DNA from: Sedimenticola sp.
Lineage (GTDB): Bacteria > Pseudomonadota > Gammaproteobacteria > Chromatiales > Chromatiaceae
Assembly: GCA_027023915.1 (NCBI GenBank)
Contig: JALVUB010000199.1
Location: 1-6,408, forward strand
Length of the DNA: 6,408 nucleotides
Reading direction: 5' to 3'
Of this stretch, positions 1-6,408 are shown one piece after another. A program made the translations under genes and the position numbers. The notes beneath the pieces are model-generated. The model was not told the DNA's origin. It made no database searches and saw nothing but the letters and a program-made list of their open reading frames with translations. Each line of letters begins with the position of its first letter. Positions within the stretch are counted from its first letter, which is position 1.

Positions 1-19
1 GGCTGAAGCCCGACCTACA
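1..19. repeat. Partial REP-like hairpin repeat downstream of nuoL (cut by left edge)
   Basis: The plus strand reads GGCTGAAGCCCGACCTACA. Bases 1-4 and 7-10 (GGCT/AGCC) are a perfect short inverted repeat around GA. Bases 11-14 (CGAC) would extend the stem if GTCG lies just outside the window, giving GTCGGGCT-GA-AGCCCGAC. From memory, this hairpin followed by CTACA or CTACG is a dispersed intergenic repeat in many GC-rich beta- and gammaproteobacteria. Only one arm and part of the other are visible, so the class is inferred. No T-run is visible that would mark a rho-independent terminator. The stretch 1-33 shows no convincing nuoM start: the minus-strand ATG at 22 leads to MCRSGFS, which is unlike NuoM. 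Confidence 0.5.
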
Positions 20-33
20 CATGTGGAAACCAC

Positions 34-1995
34 TCACCGCAGCACGAACCAGTAGACCAGGGCCGCCAGTCCCAGAATCATGGCGATGGCGTAGTGGTAC
101 AGATAGCCGCTCTGGAGCCAGCGCACCGTGTTGGCCAGCAGCCCCACCGAACGGGCCGAGCCGTTCACCGCCACCCCGTCGATCAGCGTGCGGTCGCCGA
201 CGATCCAGAGCACCTTGCCCACCAGCCGGGCGCCGCCGGCGAAGAGCCACTGGTTGAGTTCGTCGAAGCCGTACTTGCGCGTCAGCAGGCCGTAGAGCCA
301 GTCGAAGCGGATGGCCAGGTCGTCCGCGATCCGCGGATTCTTCATGTAGACGTACCAGGCGGTGCCCAGGCCGGCCATGGCCAGCCAGAAGGGCGCCGAC
401 AGCAACCCGTGCCCGATCATGGCAAGCTGGCCGTGGTATTCGTGGGCCATCTCGCCCAGGGTGTCGTGGATGTCACTCACCGCCAGCACCCCCTTGAAGA
501 AGTCGCCGAACAGCAGCGGCTCGATGGCGTACCAGCCCACCGCCACCGAGGGGATGGCCAGCAGCACCAGGGGCACCGTCACCACCGCCGGCGACTCTTT
601 CAGGTGTTCTTTGGCATGTTCGTCACGCGGCCCCTCGCCGTGGAACACCAGGAAATACATGCGGAAGCTGTAGAGGGCGGTGACGAAGACGCCCGCCACC
701 AGCAGCCAGTGGGCGTAACCCGACCCGGCCAGCTCCGACAGCCCCACCGCCTCGATGATGGCGTCCTTGGAGAAGAAGCCGGAAAAGCCGGGGAAGCCGA
801 TGAGCGCCAGGGAGCCCAGCAGCGCCGTGATCCAGGTGATGGGCATGTATTTGCGGATACCGCCCATGTTGCGGATGTCCTGGTCGTGGTGCATGCCGAT
901 GATGACCGAGCCGGCGGCCAGGAAGAGCAGCGCCTTGAAAAAGGCGTGGGTCATCAGGTGGAACAGTCCGGCGGCGTAGGCCGAGGCGCCCAGGGCGGTG
1001 ATCATGTAACCGAGCTGGGACAGGGTGGAGTAGGCGATCACCCGCTTGATGTCGTTCTGCACGATGCCCACCAGCCCCATGAAGAAGGCGGTGGTGGCGC
1101 CGATCACCATGACGAAGCTGAGGGCCGTCTCGGAAAGCTCGTAGAGCGGCGACATGCGCGCCACCATGAAGATACCGGCGGTGACCATGGTGGCGGCGTG
1201 GATCAGGGCCGAGATGGGGGTGGGGCCCTCCATGGAGTCGGGCAGCCAGACGTGCAGCGGCACCTGGGCCGACTTGCCCATGGCGCCGATGAAGAGCAGG
1301 ATGCAGATCAGCGTCATCAGCGACACCGCGCCCAGTCCGGGGATGGAGACCACCGTGCCCGCCTGGTCCGGCGCCGCCTGGAACACCTCGGCGTAGTGGA
1401 GGTTGCCGAAATACATGGCCACCGCGGCGATGCCGAGGATGAAGCCGAAGTCCCCCACCCGGTTCACCAGGAAGGCCTTGAGGTTGGCGAAGATGGCGCT
1501 TTCGCGCTTGAAGTAGAAGCCGATGAGCAGGTAGGAGACCAGCCCCACCGCCTCCCAGCCGAAGAAGAGCTGGAGGAAGTTGTTGGCCATCACCAGCATC
1601 AGCATGGAGAAGGTGAAGAGCGCGATGTAGCTGAAGAAGCGCTGGTAGCCCTCCTCGCCCGCCATGTAGCCGATGGTGTAGATGTGCACCATGAGGGAGA
1701 CGAAGGTCACCACCGTGATCATCATGGCGGTGAGGTTGTCCACCAGGAAGCCGACCTCCAGCTTCATGCCATCCACCACCATCCACTGATAGACGGTGCC
1801 ATCGTAGACCGGCGCGCCGTTGAAGACGTGCTGCCAGAAGACGTAGGCCGACAACAGGAAGGAACCGCCCACGCTGAGGATGGTCACCCAGTGGGCGCCG
1901 GCGCGCCCGATCGGGTTGCGCAGCAATCCCGCCACCAGGGAGCCGGCCAGCGGCAACAGCACCAGGGCCAGGTAGATATTCTCCAGGTTCGCCAT
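34..1995 (-). CDS. nuoL: NADH-quinone oxidoreductase subunit L (NuoL), proton-translocating
   Basis: NuoL is the distal antiporter-like subunit (ND5 homologue) of the membrane arm. It pumps protons and carries the long C-terminal lateral helix that runs along the arm. The protein is 653 aa, in the usual range (E. coli 613; many proteobacteria 640-680), with about 16 transmembrane helices. The N-terminal ND5 domain is followed by the Proton_antipo_M domain (about 135-420). Proton-path residues can be matched to E. coli: Glu148 in FFGWEAVGLVSYLLI (E144), Asp182 in VNRVGDFGF (D178), Lys241 in GAMGKSAQVPLHVWLPD (K229), His350 and Lys354 in MTHAFFKALLFL (H338, K342), and Lys410-Asp411 in FSGFFSKDAI (K399, D400). 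The C-terminal part (about 520-653) has the lateral helix region and the final helix ending VYWFVLR. The ATG at 1995 is four bases after nuoK, with AAGGGG seven bases upstream. The gene is intact. Confidence 0.98.
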   Translation of the reverse strand: MANLENIYLALVLLPLAGSLVAGLLRNPIGRAGAHWVTILSVGGSFLLSAYVFWQHVFNGAPVYDGTVYQWMVVDGMKLEVGFLVDNLTAMMITVVTFVSLMVHIYTIGYMAGEEGYQRFFSYIALFTFSMLMLVMANNFLQLFFGWEAVGLVSYLLIGFYFKRESAIFANLKAFLVNRVGDFGFILGIAAVAMYFGNLHYAEVFQAAPDQAGTVVSIPGLGAVSLMTLICILLFIGAMGKSAQVPLHVWLPDSMEGPTPISALIHAATMVTAGIFMVARMSPLYELSETALSFVMVIGATTAFFMGLVGIVQNDIKRVIAYSTLSQLGYMITALGASAYAAGLFHLMTHAFFKALLFLAAGSVIIGMHHDQDIRNMGGIRKYMPITWITALLGSLALIGFPGFSGFFSKDAIIEAVGLSELAGSGYAHWLLVAGVFVTALYSFRMYFLVFHGEGPRDEHAKEHLKESPAVVTVPLVLLAIPSVAVGWYAIEPLLFGDFFKGVLAVSDIHDTLGEMAHEYHGQLAMIGHGLLSAPFWLAMAGLGTAWYVYMKNPRIADDLAIRFDWLYGLLTRKYGFDELNQWLFAGGARLVGKVLWIVGDRTLIDGVAVNGSARSVGLLANTVRWLQSGYLYHYAIAMILGLAALVYWFVLR

Positions 1996-1999
1996 CGCC

Positions 2000-2305
2000 C
2001 TACCCCTTCAGTGTGTCCAGTTCGTCCACGTCGATGCTGCGGCGGTTGCGGAAGAGCACGATGAGAATGGCCAGGCCGATGGCCGCCTCGGCCGCCGCCA
2101 CCGTGAGCACGAAGAAGACGAAGACCTGCCCGGTGACATCCCCCAGGAAGTGGGAGAAGGCCACGAAGTTGATATTCACCGCCAGCAGCATCAGCTCGAT
2201 GCACATCAGCAGGATGAGCAGATTCTTGCGGTTGATGAAGATGCCCACCACGCTGATGACGAAGAGCAGCGCGCCCACCAACAGATATTCCGAGAGCGAG
2301 ATCAT
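2000..2305 (-). CDS. nuoK: NADH-quinone oxidoreductase subunit K (NuoK)
   Basis: NuoK is the smallest antiporter-like membrane subunit (ND4L homologue; related to MrpC) and passes charge between the quinone chamber and NuoN. The protein is 101 aa, the usual size (E. coli 100), with three transmembrane helices. The two functionally important membrane glutamates are present: Glu37 in LLMCIELMLLAVNINFVAF (E. coli Glu36) and Glu73 in VAAAEAAIGLAI (E. coli Glu72). The open frame continues upstream to 2773, but that part overlaps nuoJ out of frame and is low-complexity, non-membrane sequence. The true start is the ATG at 2305, preceded by GGAGGAG and overlapping the nuoJ stop as TGATG. The gene ends with TAG four bases before nuoL. 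Confidence 0.98.
   Translation of the reverse strand: MISLSEYLLVGALLFVISVVGIFINRKNLLILLMCIELMLLAVNINFVAFSHFLGDVTGQVFVFFVLTVAAAEAAIGLAILIVLFRNRRSIDVDELDTLKG
2003..2008 (-). promoter_or_regulatory. Ribosome binding site of nuoL
   Basis: Reads AAGGGG on the minus strand, formed by the last two nuoK codons (Lys-Gly), with a 7-base spacer that contains the nuoK TAG stop and ends at the nuoL ATG. Confidence 0.7.
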
Positions 2306-2907
2306 CACTTCTCCTCCGCCGCCATCTTGATTATCCGCAGGCGGTCTTCCTTCTTCACCCGGTGCTGATGGGAAACCACCTGCCGCTTGGTTTCGGGCCG
2401 CTTGCGCAGGGTCAGGCCGATGGCGGCGATCATGGCCACCAGCAGGATCACCGCCGCCACCTCCAGCGCGTAGAGGTGCTCGCGGAAAAGGGACAGACCC
2501 AGGGCGGCGGTGTTGTTGTAGTCGGCCGGCGCCGGATCGGGCGCCACATAGACGGAAAGACCGAAATGGGCCGGGCCGAGCACCACGATCATCTCCACGA
2601 AGAGGATGGCGGCCACCAGCAGCCCCAGGGGCAGATGACGGATGAAGCCGGCGCGCAGGGCCGCCAGATCCACGTCCAGCATCATGATGACGAAGAGGAA
2701 GAGCACCATCACCGCCCCCACATAGACCAGCACCAGCGCCAGGGCGAGGAACTCGGCCTCGGCCAGCATCCACAGGCCGGCCACGTTGAAGAAGACCAGC
2801 ACCAGGAAGAGCGCCGAATGGACCGGGTTGCGCCGGGTGATCACCATCAGCGCCGCGCCCACGGCGAAGAAGGTGAAGAGATAGAAGAGGAAGTGCTGGA
2901 AGGTCAT
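2305..2907 (-). CDS. nuoJ: NADH-quinone oxidoreductase subunit J (NuoJ)
   Basis: NuoJ is a small membrane subunit (ND6 homologue) located between NuoH/NuoA and NuoK; its third helix takes part in coupling quinone reduction to proton translocation. The protein has 200 residues and about five hydrophobic segments. The family signatures RNPVHSALFLVLVFFN (26-41) and the TM3 segment VYVGAVMVLFLFVIMMLDVD (61-80), which includes the known pi-bulge region, are intact. After the last helix (about 147-167) there is a long basic tail ending RLRIIKMAAEEK. From memory this tail is common in beta- and gammaproteobacterial NuoJ of the non-enteric type (E. coli NuoJ is 184 aa). The ATG at 2907 gives the typical MTFQ start, but unlike its neighbours it has no convincing Shine-Dalgarno motif, only ACCGAG directly before the start. 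Translation may depend on coupling to nuoI, whose stop lies 6 bases upstream. The TGA stop overlaps the nuoK start by one base. Confidence 0.97.
   Translation of the reverse strand: MTFQHFLFYLFTFFAVGAALMVITRRNPVHSALFLVLVFFNVAGLWMLAEAEFLALALVLVYVGAVMVLFLFVIMMLDVDLAALRAGFIRHLPLGLLVAAILFVEMIVVLGPAHFGLSVYVAPDPAPADYNNTAALGLSLFREHLYALEVAAVILLVAMIAAIGLTLRKRPETKRQVVSHQHRVKKEDRLRIIKMAAEEK
2311..2317 (-). promoter_or_regulatory. Ribosome binding site of nuoK
   Basis: Reads GGAGGAG on the minus strand, formed by the last nuoJ codons (AEEK), with a 5-base spacer to the ATG at 2305. It is the strongest SD match in the window and sets the nuoK start within a much longer open frame. Confidence 0.85.
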
Positions 2908-2913
2908 CTCGGT

Positions 2914-3414
2914 TTACCGGTATTTCGCCTGCGCGGCGCGGTCGGCCGCGATCTGTTCCTCGTACTTGTCGCCCATGGCCAGCAGCTTCTCCTTGGTCAT
3001 GATGTGGCCGCCGGCCGCCTTGTCGGTGTTCTCGAAATGGTATTCATAGACCCGGGTCTCGACGATGGCGTCCACCGGGCAGGACTCCTCGCAGAAGCCG
3101 CAGAAGATGCATTTGAACAGGTCGATGTCGTAGCGGGTGGTGCGGCGCGAGCCGTCCTCCCGCGGTTCCGCCTCGATGGTGATGGCGTTGGCCGGGCAGA
3201 CCGCCTCGCACAGCTTGCAGGCGATACAGCGCTCCTCGCCGTTGGGATAGCGGCGCTGGGCGTGCAGCCCGCGGAAGCGCGGCGACACCGGCGCCTTCTG
3301 CTCCGGATAGTTGAGGGTGAACTTCTTGCGGAACAGGTACCGCCCGGTGACGCTCAGCCCCTTCCAGAGCTCCAGCATGAAGAGACTGCGGATGGTGTGC
3401 AGCAGCGCTTTCAT
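2914..3414 (-). CDS. nuoI: NADH-quinone oxidoreductase subunit I (NuoI), two 4Fe-4S ferredoxin-like protein
   Basis: NuoI is the peripheral-arm subunit carrying clusters N6a and N6b, which bring electrons to N2 in NuoB next to the quinone site. The protein is 166 aa, normal for the family (about 160-180). Two classic motifs are complete: CIACKLCEAVCP (Cys 63, 66, 69, 73) and CIFCGFCEESCP (Cys 102, 105, 108, 112). By the usual ferredoxin pattern, the fourth cysteine of each motif ligates the other cluster. The N-terminal amphipathic stretch (LFMLELWKGLSVTGRYLF) is the membrane-docking helix typical of NuoI. The frame extends upstream to a GTG at 3438, which would add eight residues (MVRPGRRA). 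The ATG at 3414 is preferred: it starts in an ATGA overlap with the nuoH stop, has GGGAGG six bases upstream, and gives the usual MKAL-type start. nuoJ starts 6 bases after the TAA stop. Confidence 0.98.
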   Translation of the reverse strand: MKALLHTIRSLFMLELWKGLSVTGRYLFRKKFTLNYPEQKAPVSPRFRGLHAQRRYPNGEERCIACKLCEAVCPANAITIEAEPREDGSRRTTRYDIDLFKCIFCGFCEESCPVDAIVETRVYEYHFENTDKAAGGHIMTKEKLLAMGDKYEEQIAADRAAQAKYR

Positions 3415-4466
3415 CGCACGCCTCCCTGGTCGAACCACCAGCCGATGTCATACACCTGCATCACCCCCACCACCACGATCCAGACGATGGTGATGGGAAT
3501 GAACACCTTCCACCCCAGCCGCATGATCTGGTCGTAGCGGTAGCGCGGAAAGGTGGCCCGCAGCCAGAGGTAGAAGAACATGAAGACGAAGGCCTTGAGC
3601 ACCAGCCAGACGAAGCCCGGCACCCAGTCGAACCAGGATTCCATGAAGGTGCCCTGGAAGGGCGACAGCCAGCCGCCCAGGAACATCAGGGCGGTGAGCG
3701 CCGAGACCAGGATCATGTTGGCGTACTCGGCCAGGAAGAAGAGGGCGAAGGCCATCCCCGAATAGTCCACGTGGAAGCCGGCCACGATCTCCGATTCGCC
3801 TTCGGCCACGTCGAAGGGCGCGCGGTTGGTCTCCGCCACCCCGGAGATGAAATAGACCACGAACATGGGGAGCAGGGGCAGCCAGAACCAGTGGAGGAAG
3901 CCCCCCTCCTGAGCGGCGACGATCTGCCCCAGGTTGAGGCTGCCGGCCGCCATCAGCACCGTGACCAGGGCGAAGCCCATGGCGATCTCGTAGGAGACGG
4001 TCTGCGCCGCCGAGCGGATGGAGCCCAGCAGGGCGTATTTCGAGTTGGAGGCCCAGCCGCCGATGATGACGCCGTACACCCCCATGGAAGTGAGGGCCAG
4101 AATGTAGAGCAGCCCGGCGTTGATGTCGGCCAGCACCACTCCGGCGTTGAAGGGAAAGACCGCCCAGGCCGCCAGGGCGGTGCCGAGGCTGATCATGGGC
4201 GCGATGAGAAAGAGCCGCCGGTCCGCCTTGGTGGGCAGCAGCACTTCCTTGAACATCAGTTTGACCACGTCGGCGATGGGTTGCAGCCACCCCTTGGGCC
4301 CCACGCGGTTGGGCCCCAGGCGTACCTGCATGTAGCCGATCACCTTGCGCTCGGCATAGGTGTAGTAGGCCACCGTGAGAATGAGCGGCAACAGGATGGC
4401 CACGATCTTCAGCAGGATCTGGATCCACACCGGCAGGGCTTGGTAGAGAGAGATCAGAAACTCCAT
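3411..4466 (-). CDS. nuoH: NADH-quinone oxidoreductase subunit H (NuoH)
   Basis: NuoH is a polytopic inner-membrane subunit (ND1 homologue) that forms the membrane part of the quinone-binding chamber and the first proton-linked channel. The protein has 351 residues, close to the roughly 325-350 usual for the family, with about eight hydrophobic helices. Family signatures are all present: ERKVIGYMQVRLGPNRVGP (39-57), GSIRSAAQTVSYE (148-160), AETNRAPFDVAEGESE with the following FHVDYSGM (211-238, the conserved acidic quinone-side loop), and LWLRATFPRYRYDQIMRLGW (300-319). The frame also has a GTG one codon earlier (4469). I chose the ATG at 4466 because it overlaps the nuoG stop as TGATG and sits 4 bases after GGAGAAGG, while the GTG would be 1 base away. 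The gene ends in an ATGA overlap with nuoI. No damage or missing key residue was seen. Confidence 0.98.
   Translation of the reverse strand: MEFLISLYQALPVWIQILLKIVAILLPLILTVAYYTYAERKVIGYMQVRLGPNRVGPKGWLQPIADVVKLMFKEVLLPTKADRRLFLIAPMISLGTALAAWAVFPFNAGVVLADINAGLLYILALTSMGVYGVIIGGWASNSKYALLGSIRSAAQTVSYEIAMGFALVTVLMAAGSLNLGQIVAAQEGGFLHWFWLPLLPMFVVYFISGVAETNRAPFDVAEGESEIVAGFHVDYSGMAFALFFLAEYANMILVSALTALMFLGGWLSPFQGTFMESWFDWVPGFVWLVLKAFVFMFFYLWLRATFPRYRYDQIMRLGWKVFIPITIVWIVVVGVMQVYDIGWWFDQGGVR
3421..3426 (-). promoter_or_regulatory. Ribosome binding site of nuoI
   Basis: Reads GGGAGG on the minus strand, inside the last nuoH codons (QGGVR), with a 6-base spacer to the ATG at 3414. This site decides the nuoI start, because the upstream in-frame GTG at 3438 would place the motif inside the coding region. 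Confidence 0.85.
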
Positions 4467-6408
4467 CACGCCTTCTCCAGGGAAACCGCGCCAAAGCCTT
4501 CACCCAGCAGCTCGCTGCCGGGCACCCCGGTGGGCAACCAGACACAACCCGGCGCCACCCGGCCGTCCAGCGCCACCGGCAGGGTGAGGCTCCCCTCCCC
4601 TTGCCGCAGCACTGCCGAATCGCCCGCTTCCAGCCCCAGCCCGGCGGCGGTGTCGGGGTGGAGCCGCAGGGCGCCGCGCCAACCGTCCGGCGTCTGCTGG
4701 AGAGCGGGCGCGCGCCGCACCAGGGCGTCGACGTTGTGAATGGGCACGCCGCCGATCCGCTCCAGGGTGGCGCTTTCCAGCCGGGGCGAGCCCTTCTCCA
4801 GGGAGAAGGCAGCGTTATCGAGGGCCGCCTCGCCCACCGCCTCCAGCACCTCGTCGCGCACCGCTTCGCTGGACTCGTAATCGAAATCCTTCAGATCGGT
4901 GAGATTGCCCAGCACCCGCAGCACCTTCCAGCCGGGCCGCGCCTCACCCGCCGGCGGCACCACGCCGCGGAAGGACTGGATGTCCCCTTGCAGGTTGACG
5001 AAGGTGCCCGAGGTCTCGGGCACCGCCGCCACCGGGAAGAGAAAATCGGCGTGGGCCTCCAGCCAGGGCGAGCGGTGGGTGGCCAGGGCGATCACCCTGG
5101 CGCCCTCCAGCAGGGCGGCGGTGGCGGCCGGGTCGGCGGTGTCGAACTCGGGTTCGACGTTGAACAGCAGCAGGGTCTCCATCCCCTCCTCGCGCATCAA
5201 GCCGAAATCGCGCCCGCCCTCGCCCGGCAGCAGGCCGGCCAGGGCGGCGCCGGTGCTGTTGGCCCCTTCGCCGGTGAGGGCCAGGCGTCCGCCCGTGACC
5301 CCGGCGATGTTGTGAGCCAGTTGCAGCAGCAGCGAGAAATCGGGGTGCATCCAGGCGAGGTTGCCCAGCAGCACCAGGGGCTTGTCGGCCGCCTTGAGCC
5401 GTTCGGCCACCGCCTGGTGGCCGGCGCCCGCTTCGGTCTGCACGCCGGCGGTGTCGGCGCCCAGCGCGGCGGCCACGCCGGCCAGTTCGGCCACCATGCG
5501 CGACGGCGCGCAGACCAGCCTCTCCGCCAGGTCGAAGTTGAACAGGAAGTCCACCGGGTTGAGGGTCATCACCGGGTTGCCGGCCAGGGCCGCCTTGCGC
5601 AGGCGGTGGTTGAGCAGAGGCTGCTCCTTGCGCAGCCAGGAGCCCACCAGCAGGGTGGCATCCGCCTGCTCCAGCTCGGCGAACCTGAGCCCCAGCCAGG
5701 GCTTCTCCAGGCGGGCGCGGAAGTCGCCCAGCCGCAAACGGTGGTCGATGCTGGCCGAGCCCAGGCCGTTCACCAGGCGGCGCGCCAGGTGCATCTCCTC
5801 CAGGGTGGCCGAGGGGGAGACCAGGGCGCCCAGCTTTTCGGCGGGGGTATCCTTGAGCGCCTTGGCCGCCTCGATGAGCGCCTCCTGCCACTCCACCTCC
5901 CGCAGCTCGCCGTTCACCCGCATCATGGGCTTCAACAGCCGGTCGTCGCTGTAGAGCCCCTGGTAGCTGAAGCGGTCGCGGTCGGAGATCCAGGTCTCGT
6001 TCACCGCTTCGTTCTCGCGCGGCACCACCCGCAGCAGTTGGCCGCGGCGGGTATGGAGATGAATGTTGGAACCCACGCCGTCATGCCAGGCGACGCCGTC
6101 GTGCTGGTTCATCTCCCAGGCGCGGGCGCGGAAGCGGAAGGGCTTGGAGGTGAGCGCGCCCACCGGGCAGAGGTCGATGACGTTGCCCGACAGCTCCGAG
6201 GCCATGCTCTTTTCCACGTAGGTGCCGATCTCGGTGTGCTCGCCCCGGCCCACGGCGCCCAGCTCGCGCAGGCCGGCGATCTCCTCGCCGAAGCGGACGC
6301 AGCGGGTGCAGTGGATGCAGCGGGTCATCTCGGTGGCCACCAGGGGGCCGATGTCGCGGTCGGCCACCACCCGCTTGCCCTCGACGAAGCGGGAGACCCC
6401 CTTCCCAT
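4466..6408 (-). CDS. nuoG: NADH-quinone oxidoreductase subunit G (NuoG), 5'-truncated by window edge
   Basis: This is the large Fe-S subunit of the complex I peripheral arm, which relays electrons from the NADH module (NuoEF) toward NuoI and quinone. The visible part has 646 residues and a TGA stop. The reading frame runs open through the right edge, so GTG at 6370 is an internal valine, not a start. About 140 N-terminal residues, with the 2Fe-2S N1b domain and the His-Cys3 N5 ligands, should lie outside the window (NuoG is usually near 780-900 aa). The N4 4Fe-4S ligands are visible: CIHCTRC at visible residues 30, 33 and 36, and the Cys of DLCPVGAL at 80. A molybdopterin-oxidoreductase-like domain without an expected cofactor role follows (about 85-560; GSNIHLHT, PRENEAVNETWISDRDRFSYQG, LRKEQPLLNHRLRKA). 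A C-terminal MopB_CT-like beta domain runs from about 571 to 646. There is no cysteine between visible residues 80 and 299, so the N7 cluster of the E. coli protein is absent. The stop overlaps the nuoH start by one base (TGATG). Identification is firm. Confidence 0.97.
   Translation of the reverse strand, partial: GKGVSRFVEGKRVVADRDIGPLVATEMTRCIHCTRCVRFGEEIAGLRELGAVGRGEHTEIGTYVEKSMASELSGNVIDLCPVGALTSKPFRFRARAWEMNQHDGVAWHDGVGSNIHLHTRRGQLLRVVPRENEAVNETWISDRDRFSYQGLYSDDRLLKPMMRVNGELREVEWQEALIEAAKALKDTPAEKLGALVSPSATLEEMHLARRLVNGLGSASIDHRLRLGDFRARLEKPWLGLRFAELEQADATLLVGSWLRKEQPLLNHRLRKAALAGNPVMTLNPVDFLFNFDLAERLVCAPSRMVAELAGVAAALGADTAGVQTEAGAGHQAVAERLKAADKPLVLLGNLAWMHPDFSLLLQLAHNIAGVTGGRLALTGEGANSTGAALAGLLPGEGGRDFGLMREEGMETLLLFNVEPEFDTADPAATAALLEGARVIALATHRSPWLEAHADFLFPVAAVPETSGTFVNLQGDIQSFRGVVPPAGEARPGWKVLRVLGNLTDLKDFDYESSEAVRDEVLEAVGEAALDNAAFSLEKGSPRLESATLERIGGVPIHNVDALVRRAPALQQTPDGWRGALRLHPDTAAGLGLEAGDSAVLRQGEGSLTLPVALDGRVAPGCVWLPTGVPGSELLGEGFGAVSLEKA
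4471..4478 (-). promoter_or_regulatory. Ribosome binding site of nuoH
   Basis: Reads GGAGAAGG on the minus strand, within the final nuoG codons (LEKA). It is 4 bases from the ATG at 4466 (8 if the core is taken as GGAG) but only 1 base from the alternative GTG at 4469, which favours the ATG start. Confidence 0.75.

Noticed and set aside
20..22. Minus-strand ATG just after nuoL as a possible nuoM start
   Set aside because: It leads to MCRSGFS through the hairpin repeat, is unlike the hydrophobic NuoM N-terminus, and has no SD motif upstream.
94..2064. A 656-codon open frame on the plus strand opposite nuoL
   Set aside because: Its translation is rich in His, Gln, Gly, Glu and Asp without domain structure, the pattern produced by reading the complement of GC-biased hydrophobic codons. 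nuoL on the other strand is fully supported by conserved residues.
2686..2725. Purine-rich repeats such as GAAGAGGAAGAG on the plus strand
   Set aside because: These are the complement of CTCTTCCTCTTC-type codons for Leu and Phe in membrane helices of NuoJ, not a regulatory repeat.
2362..3537. A 391-codon plus-strand open frame spanning nuoJ and nuoI
   Set aside because: It crosses several real genes antisense, its composition is His/Gln/Glu-rich and low in complexity, and there is no sensible start context. It is a complement shadow.
3771..4739. A 322-codon plus-strand open frame opposite nuoH and the end of nuoG
   Set aside because: Same composition artefact; it spans a real gene boundary on the other strand and has no recognisable motif.
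4944..5891. A 315-codon minus-strand frame inside nuoG, rich in Gly, Ala, Arg and Pro
   Set aside because: It is the out-of-frame reading of nuoG in GC-rich DNA. The nuoG frame is continuous and has the expected family motifs across this region.
4466..6370. A separate 634-aa protein starting with GTG at 6370
   Set aside because: The same frame stays open to the window edge and encodes GKGVSRFVEGKR, which matches the sequence normally preceding this point in NuoG. The gene is truncated by the window, not by an internal start.

Overview
The window is a tightly packed block of six respiratory complex I (NDH-1, NADH:quinone oxidoreductase) genes, all on the minus strand. In transcription order (right to left) they are nuoG (5' end cut off by the right edge), nuoH, nuoI, nuoJ, nuoK and nuoL. 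This is the standard bacterial nuo order. nuoM and nuoN would be expected beyond the left edge, and nuoF and the start of nuoG beyond the right edge.

The DNA is clearly GC-rich with strong G/C bias at third codon positions. Three features fit a non-enteric gamma- or betaproteobacterium: NuoG lacks the extra N7 cluster cysteines, NuoJ has a long basic tail after its last membrane segment (ending IIKMAAEEK), and NuoI ends with a KYEEQIAADRAAQAKYR-like tail. I cannot name a genus.

Layout: 6408-4466 nuoG (partial); 4466-3411 nuoH; 3414-2914 nuoI; 2907-2305 nuoJ; 2305-2000 nuoK; 1995-34 nuoL; 33-1 the start of the region downstream of nuoL. Gene junctions overlap by 1 to 4 bases or are separated by 4 to 6 bases. 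Most Shine-Dalgarno (SD) motifs lie inside the last codons of the preceding gene, which points to one transcript with translational coupling. No internal promoter, terminator, RNA gene, transposon or CRISPR array was seen.

Functionally, NuoG and NuoI carry Fe-S clusters that pass electrons from NADH along the peripheral arm. NuoH forms the membrane side of the quinone pocket. NuoJ and NuoK link that pocket to the antiporter-like subunits, and NuoL is the distal proton-pumping subunit with the long lateral helix. The visible catalytic and proton-path residues are intact, so this looks like a working, ordinary complex I operon. I do not see a previously undescribed system. The least routine item is a partial hairpin repeat at the left edge, resembling dispersed REP-like elements, just after nuoL.
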